This document shows, piece after piece, positions 46,592-56,098 of a DNA stretch of 56,098 nt. Under the pieces are notes generated by a model that saw only the letters and a program-made list of their open reading frames with translations, was not told where the DNA came from and searched no databases. The stretch lies in contig NW_017264208.1 of NCBI RefSeq assembly GCF_001619985.1, forward strand, positions 296,351-352,448, given 5' to 3'. The DNA is from Xylona heveae TC161. Lineage: Eukaryota > Ascomycota > Xylonomycetes > Xylonales > Xylonaceae. Numbering within the stretch: position 1 is the stretch's first letter; the number at the start of each line of letters is the position of its first letter. The translations under genes and the position numbers were made by a program.

Positions 46592-47597
46592 AGTCCCATG
46601 AACAAAATTGGTCCGATTTCTCAACCATGCATTCAAATTATTGATACACAGCTGCACTTTTATACTCTTGCCACGCACACTGCGGGCATAGTCATCGGTG
46701 TATGTCTCAGGAGAATCAAATGAAAGGCGTTTAAGATGGAAGTATTTGATTTGGAAATGAGCCGACTACTATGCGAACAGATGTAGTAGATTTATCTTGA
46801 AGATAAACGTTATATGGAAGATTATTTTCACAACATCGTTTTTGAAACATGCGTGACATGGACCATAGAGTGCTCTGCGTTCAATGCAAAGCTTGATATC
46901 CCCACTCTCAAATTTCTTAGTGATCTCAGTAGCTTCTTTGAACGATTCATCATGTCTCCCATAGAGCGGAGAAATCCATTGAAACATACCCAGAAACGGT
47001 GGTAACCACGTGAAGGCCTTAAACTTCGATCTTTTGTTCTGAAAAGTCGATACAAGGACTAATAGGGCGACGGAATCATTCGACAGACGAGGCGAAGGCG
47101 GGCAAAGGAAAGTAAAGCAGATCATGGTGAGATACAAAAGATTGGCTGGGCTAACCAAAGAGCAGAGAGCTGTGTGTGGATAATTATAATAATCAGCGAA
47201 TTATTGAATAGAACACAATAAAATCATTTAGGGAAAAGAAGGGGGAAAAAAAGGAAAAAAAAAAAAAACGTCGATCTGGATCGAACCAGAGAGTGGGTTC
47301 CAAAGATTACTAAATGGAGTGTTATGCGGGCTTCCAGGTCGTCTCTGGTAAAAGGCAAGAAACGAATTCTAAGCTAAGCCTCGCACTCCAAACAATCGAT
47401 TGGCAACAAAATAATATATAACAAGCGCTATCTTTTGAAAGCATCCAAAACCGCGCATTCGTTGCTCCGGTTAGCTCCTCTAACTGAGGGGCACCTTATT
47501 CCTCTGCTTCTACCTCCGTACTCTAAAATACAAAGCAATAAAAGAGACAATTCTTGTTCTAAGTTGATTTTACTGCTTACAAGACTCCGCGCTCGAT
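46592..47597. other. Intergenic region between GH17 gene and HNT1
   Basis: No gene seen. An A-rich run (47243-47268) directly precedes CGTCGATCTGGATCGAACCA; on the minus strand this reads as a B-box-like GGTTCGATCC ending in a T run, which resembles the 3' part of a tRNA. No matching 5' half was found. Confidence 0.45.
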
Positions 47598-48444
47598 ATG
47601 GCAGCCTGCATCTTCTGCAAGATCATCAAGGGTAGGTAGAATATTCTCTACTGCGCGGCTAGGCAAAGCGCGAAAAATATACTCCAATCCGTTCGATGAC
47701 GTCTATTCTCATTTGTTTGTCTACGTTTAGGGGATATTCCCGCTTTCAAGCTCTTCGAGAGCGACAAGGTACTCGCATTCCTCGATATTCAGCCATTAAG
47801 TTATGGCCATGCGGTATGTATTTGCATTCACCAATCAGACCATGACACATTCGTTATGTCCCTATCGAGTGGTCCTGGAGCTAATCAGAGAAATGGCGTT
47901 CGTTATATTTAATTTAGCTGGTCATCCCTAAGCACCACGGCGCAAAGATCACAGATATTCCCGATGATACTCTGAGCGAAATTCTGGTATGCGATTGCCT
48001 TAGCTACTTCACAAATTCTTGCCGCATCTCTACGGCCGCTTTTACAGCTCACATCCGCCCAAAGAAATGGAGCCGCCGATCAACTCAGCTGATACTTGGA
48101 ATGGTCGCAGCCCGTTATTAAGAAAGTTGCCAGTGCTACTGGTGCCGAGAACTACAACGTGCTTCAGAACAATGGCCGTCTTGCTCACCAAGTCGTCGAT
48201 CATGTAAGTCTGAAACCCTTTGCTTCTGTGCACATTTTCTAATATTCTGTGCGTCTATAGGTTCACTTCCATATGGTTGGTTGCCGCAATGTCACTGTTG
48301 CCCTCTTGCGTTTACAATCGCTGAACACTATCAAAGATTCCCAAGCCAAACGAGGCCGAAGGACTAGGCATCGGTTGGCCAGCCAAGCAGGCTGATATGG
48401 AGAAGCTCAAGCAGCTCTTCGAGACGATCAAGGCCAAGGTGTAA
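47598..48444 (+). CDS. HNT1: HIT-family adenosine 5'-monophosphoramidase Hnt1, six exons with a 15-nt microexon
   Basis: Hnt1/HINT proteins hydrolyse AMP-lysine and other AMP phosphoramidates. Exons are 47598-47631, 47731-47813, 47918-47986, 48111-48203, 48261-48275 and 48337-48444, giving 133 residues. CIFCKIIKGDIPAFKLFESD, LAFLDIQPLSYGHALVIPK and NVLQNNGRLAHQVVDHVH are typical. The HIT motif H-V-H-F-H-M has His93 at the end of exon 4, and His95 and His97 in the 15-nt exon 5, which encodes VHFHM only. The final exon gives IPKPNEAEGLGIGWP. Introns around the microexon are GT-AG (48204-48260 and 48276-48336, the latter with a GTTGGT donor and CAAAG acceptor). Start and length fit the family. 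Confidence 0.92.
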
Positions 48445-49019
48445 TTGGGCAAACGGCGGGTTTCATGGGTTTTAGATGAGTATTAGGAGTCGTCAAGATG
48501 ACATTTCTGGGCAAAGGAGTACCGTTGGCGTAGAGGAGAGTGGGAGCGGGAGAGAATTGAACGGAAGGCATTTCCTCTGATTTATCTACTATCATCCAGT
48601 AAGCCACTAGAGAACGATTTCAGGGACTGCTTTCCATTCAGCGTCGAGCTCATTTAGTAGTTGGATCTCGACTGAGAGGTTGCGTAAAGAAAAACGGCAA
48701 GCGCTTTTAGTTAAAAATGAACCTAGGAAGTATATTGTTACAAAGTTGGTATTTGAAAGATGCCTGCAGAGGACTTGGTGCACGGCTGATCTCAGGAAGT
48801 GCTCTCCCGTAAAATCTTCTCGGAGCGCAGCAGTTATCAGGCCACATAAGGACCGGGCTAGACTGCAACGTGTCCCTGCGTCCTAAGAATGGCAGCCTTC
48901 CAATTGTTCCACATCAAATGGCGAGCAGATGGGGAGATATTCGGAGCAGGAGTGGAGTTAGCTCCAGCGGCATTCCCTTTGGCATTTAGCATCATTGCAA
49001 TTCGCGACCGCTCAACCTA
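48445..49019. other. Convergent intergenic region, no gene seen
   Basis: 3' ends of HNT1 (plus) and RSA3 (minus). A frame of 68 codons at 48680-48886 has no family resemblance and no context. Confidence 0.45.
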
Positions 49020-49627
49020 CTAGCCACTTTTCCCTGCTCTTAGGACAGTTTGGCGTTCGGAAGTAGAGAATATGCCTGTGCCTTGCTTCAATGCGCTCAG
49101 CAGTATTGGCAAAGAATCATCGTCGAAATCATCAGCGGTGCGAATTTTATTAAGATCCTCCGCGAACTCAGTCGCAATTCTTCGCAGATAATACGCTTCG
49201 AAATCGGCGGTCAGATTATTGGGATCAGCCTCCGTTATTCTGGAGGGAACGGGCTCGACATCGTGCTGTATTTCCTCCTGTGTAGAGCCATCGGGAAGAC
49301 TTGGCTGATGTTTATGTCAGTACACTAGCCTCCAACACGGGTTATAGAACGATAATGAAGACACACATTTGCTGTTTGACCAGTTGGAGGCGTCGGAGAT
49401 GCTGCGCGATTACTTTCTTCCGAATCAGAGGAAGACGAGGCGACTGATAGACGCTCAACTGTTAGCAAATGAAGCGAAACTTGATCGAGCAGAGAAGCTC
49501 GGCGCAAAGCGATAGATAATTTGAGATGATATTTTCTGGTGGGAGGTAGTATACCTTCAGTGCGCGCCTTACGCTTCCGTTGCCTTCTGACCTTCCTATC
49601 TTTGCCCTCTGCCTTATCTCGCGCCAT
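49020..49627 (-). CDS. RSA3: Ribosome assembly protein Rsa3, three exons
   Basis: Rsa3 is a nucleolar factor for early 60S assembly, found with Dbp6. Exons on the minus strand are 49627-49555, 49458-49367 and 49304-49020, giving 149 residues. A basic start (MARDKAEGKDRKVRRQRKRKA) and an acidic Ser-rich linker (SVASSSSDSEESN) lead to the conserved domain in exon 3: FEAYYLRRIATEFAEDLNKIR, DDFDDSLPILLSALKQGTGIFS. Intron 1 (49459-49554) is GTATAC...TAACAG. Intron 2 (49305-49366) uses GTGTGT with a CTGAC branch and ATCAG acceptor, the only choice that joins PTGQTAN to PSLPDGS in frame. Exon 3 reading is secure, the linker exon slightly less. Confidence 0.85.
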
Positions 49628-50055
49628 GGAACTCTGCAAGCTCTTCTGTTTTGAGAGTGAACTATAGAAAAAAACTCTCCGGTTATAGACGAATTCAAAA
49701 GTCTTAGTTTCCAGCGAAATTTACACCCCGCACAAAGCTAATATAAAAATAGTTACGCGAAGCCGCCTCAAAACTATACCTAAGATACAAAATGTTCTCG
49801 GCGCCTGAGCCCTGCAAATGAGATGGGATCTGATCCTTTGGTCACGTCGTAAAACGCTACACCGCGACAGATAGCTATGAGACTCACGGAAATAGATTCC
49901 CTTCAGGTATATTTCTTGAAGAATTATAGTCACTTAACATACTGTCTTGACAAATTATTGATCTGCCATGAGAAAAGCGGCAGCCACTGCACTCCAAGAA
50001 ACTGGATCACTACTATTGATAATACACACGAAAACGTCGGCATCAGGACCAAGGC
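49628..50055. other. Intergenic region, no gene seen
   Basis: RSA3 promoter and 3' region of the RSC1/2-type gene, both on the minus strand. No further signal was recognised. Confidence 0.45.
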
Positions 50056-53000
50056 TTAAAACCTTGGGTCAAAATCATCCAAAAAGACTCTGGGTCTTTT
50101 GAATGATATCTCATCCCGCTCCTCCCTTGCACGCGACTGTTCATAATGATATCCTTTATCCACGCTGGCTCTCTCTTGTAGACCCCTCAATCGCGTGGCC
50201 TCGGCTTTCCAGACTTCTTCCCACTTCTCCCCAAACGTCTTCTGATAGATCGCCATTGTTCCGTCTTCCATCTGTTTCTCGAACATGGATTCCAAGTTCT
50301 GAGCCAACCGTGCAACATCCTGAGGAGACCCAGTTCTCTCTGCCAATTTGATTTTCTTGCTTAGGCCAACTTCGTTTTTAAAAGTCGCGTTGGCAAGTTT
50401 GCGCTTCCTCTGTAAGCTCTCACCCCGCTTTGCCTTGGCTGCAAGGTAGCGGGCAGAGTGGCCAACTGCTTCGCCCTTGTTTACTTCTGGGAGGGCATAA
50501 AGGGGAGGGGTGGTGAAAAACAAGATACGGCCGTGTCCATCTTGATGAAACTGATCTCGAATATCCTCCGGAATCGCAAGGTTTGCGGCGTCGCTGAGAT
50601 GATATACTTCAACCGGCTTTGGCGGGTTATACATAGTGCCCGCAGACAGAGATGGGCGAGCTGTTGGTGGAGGAAAGCCGTAACCAACCTGAGCCCCGGG
50701 GAAGCTCGGCTGTTGTGCTGTAGAAAACGGAGTTTGAGGTGGATGAGGCGAATAAGAGATCGGCTGTGTAGCAAATGTATGTTGAAGTGCAGGCGCAGGC
50801 GATGCAGACTGCTTGGTGGCTTGTGGAGCGTTCTGAGGTTGGTATGAAATTGGAGCCGGAGTGGAAGGTGCAGGTGTTGAAACAGAGACTGACGACTGCC
50901 GACCATGCTCGTTCAGAGGCATGTCGGCTCGTGTTTCTTGTCCGTAGGTTGCTGAAGCGTTAAGTGTAGTGCTTGATGCCTGTCTCACTGGCTGCGTCGT
51001 TGCAGGTGGCTGCGGAGGAGGCGAAGGTGTGGGTTCTGGCGGTGGTGATTCCTAATGTGACAACACAGTTAGTGAAGCCAAATTTTCTGCGAGGAGATGA
51101 GGGAAATTCACATTAGATTCACGAGGTCGACGATGCACCGCGCCCACAATGGGCGGTGCATTCTCTGCTCCCCATGTCGGCTCAGGCAATGGATCATCCT
51201 CCTTTGCATCTGCCTTCAGTAGATGCTTGATTGGGCTTGGAACCTTCTTCATCTTCCTGGGCACATCAAACAAATCCATTTCATAGTCCTTCTCCCTAAC
51301 CTCATCCGGTAGACAACTAGCCCATGTCTTGATTTTGTTTAGGCGTTTGTTTTCTTCGTTATAGCGTGCTTCACAGACATAAACCTCTTTGTCTGAAGGG
51401 AATCCCCTCGGACGACCCTTGTTAAAACGGGTAAAGAACATGACATAGCATTTGTCCACCAACTCATCCACATGATGATCACGATATTGTCCAGTTTTTA
51501 CGACTTCATGTTCAAAAAAGTGACGTTCATACCTGTGAACGGTTTGCTCAGGCCGATAGTACCAACATGCGTTGACCCATTTCTGCCCCTCCGCATCTTG
51601 CCAGGTGCGATATATTTGGGCAACAATGGGCTTGGTGACATCGTTAGGGTTTTGTATGTGAACCCAGTCACCTAAATAAAATTACCACATGGCCGTGAAA
51701 CTGGGAGATCTGCAGCGGTCAACTTACCCACTTTCCAGAGCTCTCCATTATGGAGAATGTAATCCAATGGCATCCGACCGTCCTCCATCATAAGCTCACT
51801 GTCGGGCTTCTTCATTTCAATTTCAGCGAGCTTGCGAGCTTCGACCTAGAAGAGAGTATAAGAATCCAGCACTGCGGAATTTGCGGCATAGATGCGCATC
51901 TCAAAGAATTACATACTTGCAGCTCGACAGCATCTTTGTATATCTGACTCTCATCCTCATTATACATCTTAGCATTTTCAAACATGATTTCCATATCCTT
52001 CATAAAATGATCAACTGATTGATACTTCTTCCTTTTTTGCTTCCTCTGTGTGACATATTAGTGCCGGTTATTTCGCTTGCTCGGATGTGATATTATGTCT
52101 CTCGGGGGTCTTGCTCACCTTAATGATATCGATAGCTAAAGGTGTCTTGATTTCCTGGAAATATTCTGGCATCGTAGCCTTATCAGGAAGTTTCTCAAAG
52201 TGAGCAACCTTGAGTTGCCCATCCGGGTTCTTCAATTTCCTGATGCCTTTGAGGATGTTTTTGATCCTAGTTTCCATTGGAGTATCAACCCGCGGAGGTC
52301 GACCGCGCCTTTTCCTCGAATCAGCATCGTTGCCTTTCTGCCCAGCGTCATCCTTTGAGGCGCCACCATCGCGTTTGATTGCTCCCATCCTAGATGCCCT
52401 TTTCCGGCGCCTCCGGACGCCTTCCTCATCAGAATCTTCCCCATCGTCCTCTTCCTCTTCTTCCTCTTCTTCCTCTTCGTCATCATCTTCTTCATTGATC
52501 GGTTGAGGTGACGCTGGTGGAATTTCTCCGAGGTCAGGAAGTACGGTCACCTCAGCGGACACGATATGTCGATCCACGAGCTTTTGAAGCTCGGCTTCAA
52601 GAACAGCCTAAGTCAAGGCGATTTAAACTCAGCAAAATGGAATCGGTCAAACTGATTTGACTAACCTTGAAGGTGAGAGCGTCGTGATAGACCAATGCTT
52701 CTGGTCTGTTGTACAACTGCGCATTGTGTGGAATCTAAAGCTCGTCAGTATATATACCTCCTTTTGCTGACCAATAACTAACCAAAGCAAAGTCCCGAAC
52801 GAACTCTGAGAAATTCTTGTATTCTCTAGCATTGATGCGTTGCTGCAGCGAGATGTCAACTCTGTTATGAAATGGGATTTCGACTGAACATAAAGATCAT
52901 CATATGGGAAAATCCATACTTTGATTGTACTCAAAGCCATAGGTTCTTTGATAACGTCATAATAATCGGGAGTAATCCTTCTGTTCACTTTGCGATGGAA

Positions 53001-53230
53001 ATGTTTCGAAGGATCATGTCCGCTGGCAATCGTTAGTACGCGCAATTCCTACATGGTGCGAAGTCTCGGGCATACTCGCTATTCCTGTGGGCATAAATAT
53101 TTGCCAAAACAGACTGCATCGCTTCCCATTCGTGTTCAGTGACATTGGAGTCTTCGGTCTTTATTTGTGCCCCATCAGTCTCCGTTGATGGCAATGGCGT
53201 TGGACTCGCCGAGGCGCGACCCGACGCCAT
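50056..53230 (-). CDS. RSC1: RSC1/RSC2-type chromatin remodelling subunit (two bromodomains, AT-hook, BAH), nine exons
   Basis: Rsc1/Rsc2 are subunits of the RSC nucleosome remodeller that bind acetylated histones. Exons on the minus strand are 53230-53076, 53022-52920, 52842-52783, 52734-52666, 52607-52119, 52045-51917, 51845-51728, 51671-51112 and 51051-50056, giving 892 residues. Bromodomain 1 (about residues 20-120) has FHRKVNRRITPDYYDVIKEP. A run of Glu and Asp (about 158-180) and an AT-hook core RKRRGRPPR follow. Bromodomain 2 (about 235-335) has PEYFQEIKTPLAIDIIK and MFENAKMYNEDES. The BAH domain (about 375-500) has GDWVHIQNP and DELVDKCYVMFF. The C-terminal third is Pro/Gln/Ser-rich, ending FKRPRVFLDDFDPRF. 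Intron 1 has a perfect TACTAAC branch site. One gene of this type is usual outside yeasts, so RSC1 against RSC2 cannot be told apart. Confidence 0.93.
52440..52500 (-). repeat. GAA/GAG trinucleotide-like run encoding an acidic tract
   Basis: About 60 bp of imperfect GAA/GAG/GAT codons within exon 5 of the RSC1/2-type gene encodes a Glu/Asp run. Such coding repeats often vary in length between strains. Confidence 0.7.
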
Positions 53231-53664
53231 TATGATCGGAATTAAGCTCCCTAAAGCAGAAACCCAAAGGAAGCAAAGCGCTTATACTACTCCGAGCTTC
53301 AAAACGTTCAAAAGAGACTATGTTGACGAGCAAACTTCGAATTGTCTTGTTAGTTCGCGCTACCTATTCGCGATCCAGTGCACATCCAGCGCGACGTTCG
53401 ATGGGGAATTTCCGTAGACCTGTGCTTTGCGCTAAACCTGATTTGCACTAATACCTGGATGTACTTCTGTACCCCAGTCACTACCCCAAAGCCATATAAC
53501 CTCAGCTGTTTGATAAGGAAGCTCATGGTTTTGAATTGTCGTGGAGCCGAGAAGAGACTTTTGAATTGTGGGTTTGAAGGGTCCCAGTTACAGTCTATAC
53601 ATTCGCTGATCTCGAAGAGGAATACCGATTGCTATATTTAACAGGACTCGCATACCTCAACAGC
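53231..53664. promoter_or_regulatory. Divergent upstream region of RSC1/2-type gene and OTU1
   Basis: A 434-bp gap between start codons on opposite strands. No coding family was recognised in it. It probably holds both promoters. Confidence 0.5.
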
Positions 53665-54741
53665 ATGAAATTTAGGATTCGCGGGCCTTCCGGCGTCACA
53701 ACAGCTACCATTCCAGATACAGCCACAATACAAGTCCTTCGAGAAGAAATATTAAAGACAACTTCGCTTCAGGCTTTTGACTTGAAGATTGGATATCCCC
53801 CCAAACCACTTCTACTCGATGAGTACTCTCGCTCAGCAGGACTGAGTGAGCTGGGAATTCAGCTCCATGGGGAGCAGCTCATCGTGAGCACCAAAGAGAA
53901 TCCCCATAAAAACCAATCTCAATCTGATCCCACGTCTAAAGACACACAGAGATACCCAGCAACACCGATCAACAACTCTGATTGGGATATTAATCTGCCG
54001 GAAAAGACACAGGCCTCTGCGGGAAGGGCTGGACAATCGAACGCATCTAATTCGTTTCCCCCATTAATACAAAGAAGTGACGACAATGATCCGCCGGAAC
54101 TGGCAGTCCCTTCTCATGGCGGAACCTTGGTACTTCGAATCATGCCCGATGATAACTCGTGCCTTTTTCGCGCCTTTGGGAGTTCCTTTCTGGGCTCCGT
54201 TGACAGCATGACCGAGCTCCGTTCTCTTATAGCTCAGAATATCCAGGCGCAACCAGATCTATATTCAGAGGCTGTTCTCGAACAAAAGCCGGACGACTAC
54301 TGCAGATGGATACAGACAGAAGATGCCTGGGGAGGTGGAATCGAGCTTAGTATTCTCAGTAGTCATTTTGACATTGAGATATGTTCAATAGATGTCCAGA
54401 CATTAAGGGTAGACAGGTTCAACGAAGGTCGCCCGTTGAGATGCATCCTGGTATACTCGGGCATACATTACGATGCCATCGCTCTTTCTCCTTCAGATCC
54501 ACCATACCACCGCAGCTATGCTCCTCCTGATTTTGATACGAAGGTTTTTGATTCGGCGGACAGCATAATACTGAGCACTGCTACAGAGCTTTGCCGCGCT
54601 CTACAACAAAAGCATTATTTTACCGACACCGCAAGCTTTGCCGTTAGGTGTAATGTTTGCGGTGGAACTTTTGTCGGAGAAAAAGGCGCCACCGAACACG
54701 CCAAACGATCTGGACATCAGGATTTTGGAGAAGCAGAATAA
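53665..54741 (+). CDS. OTU1: Otu1/Yod1-type deubiquitinase, single exon
   Basis: Otu1 (YOD1) is a Cdc48/p97-associated deubiquitinase that trims ubiquitin chains in ER-associated degradation. The intronless frame gives 358 residues from the ATG at 53665; an in-frame ATG 36 bp upstream at 53629 would add 12 residues that do not fit the family. The N-terminal UBX-like domain (MKFRIRGPSGVTT to about residue 80) binds Cdc48. After a polar linker the OTU domain has PDDNSCLFRAFG (Asp163, Cys166), WGGGIELSILSSHF and YSGIHYDAI (His268). A C-terminal C2H2 finger (CNVCGGTF...HAKRSGH) completes the family plan. No part is missing. It diverges from the RSC1/2-type gene. Confidence 0.95.
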   Translation: MKFRIRGPSGVTTATIPDTATIQVLREEILKTTSLQAFDLKIGYPPKPLLLDEYSRSAGLSELGIQLHGEQLIVSTKENPHKNQSQSDPTSKDTQRYPATPINNSDWDINLPEKTQASAGRAGQSNASNSFPPLIQRSDDNDPPELAVPSHGGTLVLRIMPDDNSCLFRAFGSSFLGSVDSMTELRSLIAQNIQAQPDLYSEAVLEQKPDDYCRWIQTEDAWGGGIELSILSSHFDIEICSIDVQTLRVDRFNEGRPLRCILVYSGIHYDAIALSPSDPPYHRSYAPPDFDTKVFDSADSIILSTATELCRALQQKHYFTDTASFAVRCNVCGGTFVGEKGATEHAKRSGHQDFGEAE

Positions 54742-56098
54742 ATTGTATTGGCACTAGTGAGCAGACGGCGGAATACTTATTTGGCCGACTCGCGTCTCTC
54801 TCTCATTCCACGTGGCTAGCAACGCCAAGCGATACAGGAGGAGAATAAGAAGATCACATTATCTGGAACATTCCGATGAGGACCGATTACATGATTATTC
54901 CCCCTTTGAGGACGGAATAAGGCCTGCTATCTTTTTTAATAGACACGTAAACTGCCGTGCATTTTTGTCGATGCCGAATGCCCGGAAGTGAAGAGACCAT
55001 GACATCAACATGTTACACCTTGAACAGTTGCCTTCTAAGAGCAGAGCTATGGTGGTCAGTTGCGGTGTTGTGATGAGTGGTGAGTTATTCGTAACACCAG
55101 CTATGCAGGAGAGCGAGTCTCGAACTTTTCGTGCTGATCATCTAGGATTACGGTACACCCATCTTGGTTGTGCATGAGGGATGGTTGTAATGTGGACGGG
55201 AGGCTGAGATGATCCAAATACAGAAATGCTCACCAGGCTGGACTTTATAGATCCATACCCTTCGCAGAGACAGTAGAGCCTATGCTATTATCCGGGCTGC
55301 ATTCTGTCTTGAGTGAGTTCCTGATGTTCTCGCTCGTTGGACCCGAATTGAATTCGCTCCACCTTAGCTTCTGCGTATCTACTGATCGGCATAAGCACGG
55401 ATTCCTTCTATCTGTAGCGCTATTTATGCATGCATTTCGCAGGCTTGATCTAAATCGCCTAGGTCTAAAGACGGTTTCCCCTTTGAGAGGCGTCATGCAC
55501 ATTAATTAGGTGTCAACACTCCTACGATGACCTTTAGACGACCGAGATTCGTAGTCTCCCATTTCTGTAGGACGTAAAGGGGTAAATCCCAGACTCAGAG
55601 GCCTGCAATGTTCCATGAAATTATGACAGATGACTTGGGTAGTTTGTGCAATACCCATGATGGCAAAAGGAGAAATATGCTAGTGAGCATTCATATGAAC
55701 GTTCGCGATTTGAGTGAGGTCGCCTTTCGAATCGGAACTTTCCAGTATGTACCTACAGTCGGCGATTCCTCTTCCACTCTTGCGACTCTTCAGGGCTGCG
55801 AAGGACTGAGGAAATGCTTTTGTATAATAAGAGTCTAGACGCAGCAGTACGATACTACGGCAGGACAGTACGCAGCATAATAGCGAGTAGCATGTAAAGG
55901 TAACCCAGCCTTAAGTACTGCGGGATAACCGATCGGTGGGTAGTTGGGCTATTGGTAGAATGGGTCACGCTATCATATATCTGAACACAGGAGAATCTTC
56001 AACGATATGTAAATGGTAGAATGGGGAGATGCTAGTTTTTTTCATAAAAATCTCTCAGGTCTCCCAAAAAGTGGGAATATCCCAGCTTTTTATGGAGT
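54742..56098. other. Intergenic region to the window end, no gene seen
   Basis: Short frames at 55245-55509 and 55608-55838 show no family resemblance and no convincing splice context. A gene continuing beyond the window cannot be judged from here. Confidence 0.45.

Noticed and set aside
46127-46678. Minus-strand frame of 183 codons over the GH17 gene
   Set aside because: Antisense shadow of a well-supported GH17 coding exon.
47243-47345. Possible tRNA on the minus strand with a B-box-like GGTTCGATCC and a T run
   Set aside because: The T arm would need a 6-nt loop, and no matching acceptor or A box was found within about 120 nt upstream. At most it is a decayed tRNA fragment.
1-56098. CRISPR array, prophage, restriction or other bacterial-type defence system
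   Set aside because: The sequence is fungal nuclear DNA with spliceosomal introns, and no regularly spaced repeats or bacterial operons were seen.
1-56098. Secondary-metabolite gene cluster
   Set aside because: No polyketide synthase, peptide synthetase, terpene cyclase or cluster regulator is present; the MBL-fold gene alone does not suggest one.

Overview
The window is a nuclear segment of a filamentous ascomycete (Pezizomycotina). The evidence is short spliceosomal introns of about 45-125 nt with CTAAC/CTGAC-type branch sites, a DASH-complex kinetochore subunit, a fungal GPI-anchored GH72 glucanosyltransferase, a 1,921-residue beta-1,3-glucan synthase, and a decayed, very AT-rich LINE relic that looks RIP-mutated. 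A GH72 gene beside FKS1 recalls the Aspergillus fumigatus gel7-fks1 neighbourhood, so Eurotiomycetes or relatives is my best guess; this is inference, not proof.

Layout. 1-1441 is the 3' end of a degraded LINE (RNase H region), followed by a gene-free AT-rich block to about 2880. Then come DAM1 (3021-3822, +), a 546-bp inverted-repeat element (3927-4472), a YTP1-like membrane protein (4854-6881, -), a 2.3-kb gene-free stretch, UBP8 (9167-11071, -), tRNA-Ser(UGA) (11471-11567, +), an MBL-fold LACTB2-like hydrolase (11857-12897, +), the complex I 40-kDa subunit (13444-15119, -), RPN9 (15353-16619, +), GAA1 (16957-18924, -), mitochondrial aconitase (19941-22960, -), BUD20 (23859-24447, +), MOG1 (25156-25862, +), a SprT-type metalloprotease (26269-28311, -), a small unrecognised gene (28374-28913, -), the GH72 gene (29198-31059, -), a 3.2-kb divergent intergenic region, FKS1 (34241-40166, +), LCB1 (40724-42484, +), another 3.2-kb gene-free region, a GH17 glucanase-like gene (45669-46591, +), HNT1 (47598-48444, +), RSA3 (49020-49627, -), an RSC1/2-type bromodomain-BAH protein (50056-53230, -) and OTU1 (53665-54741, +).

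How the genes relate. Most are single-copy housekeeping genes: respiration (complex I subunit, aconitase), ubiquitin/proteasome (UBP8, RPN9, OTU1), ribosome assembly (BUD20, RSA3), chromatin and chromosome (RSC1/2, UBP8, DAM1, SprT) and nuclear transport (MOG1). The one thematic neighbourhood is cell wall and membrane: GH72 transglycosylase, glucan synthase, serine palmitoyltransferase and GH17 glucanase lie together over 17.4 kb, with the GPI-transamidase subunit GAA1 about 10 kb upstream.

Gene models were built by hand from splice sites, reading-frame continuity and remembered family sequences. All joined models keep frame to the stop. Two genome-style features stand out: three GC-AG introns among about 70 introns, and repeated microexons of 13-26 nt, one of which carries two of the three catalytic-motif histidines of HNT1.
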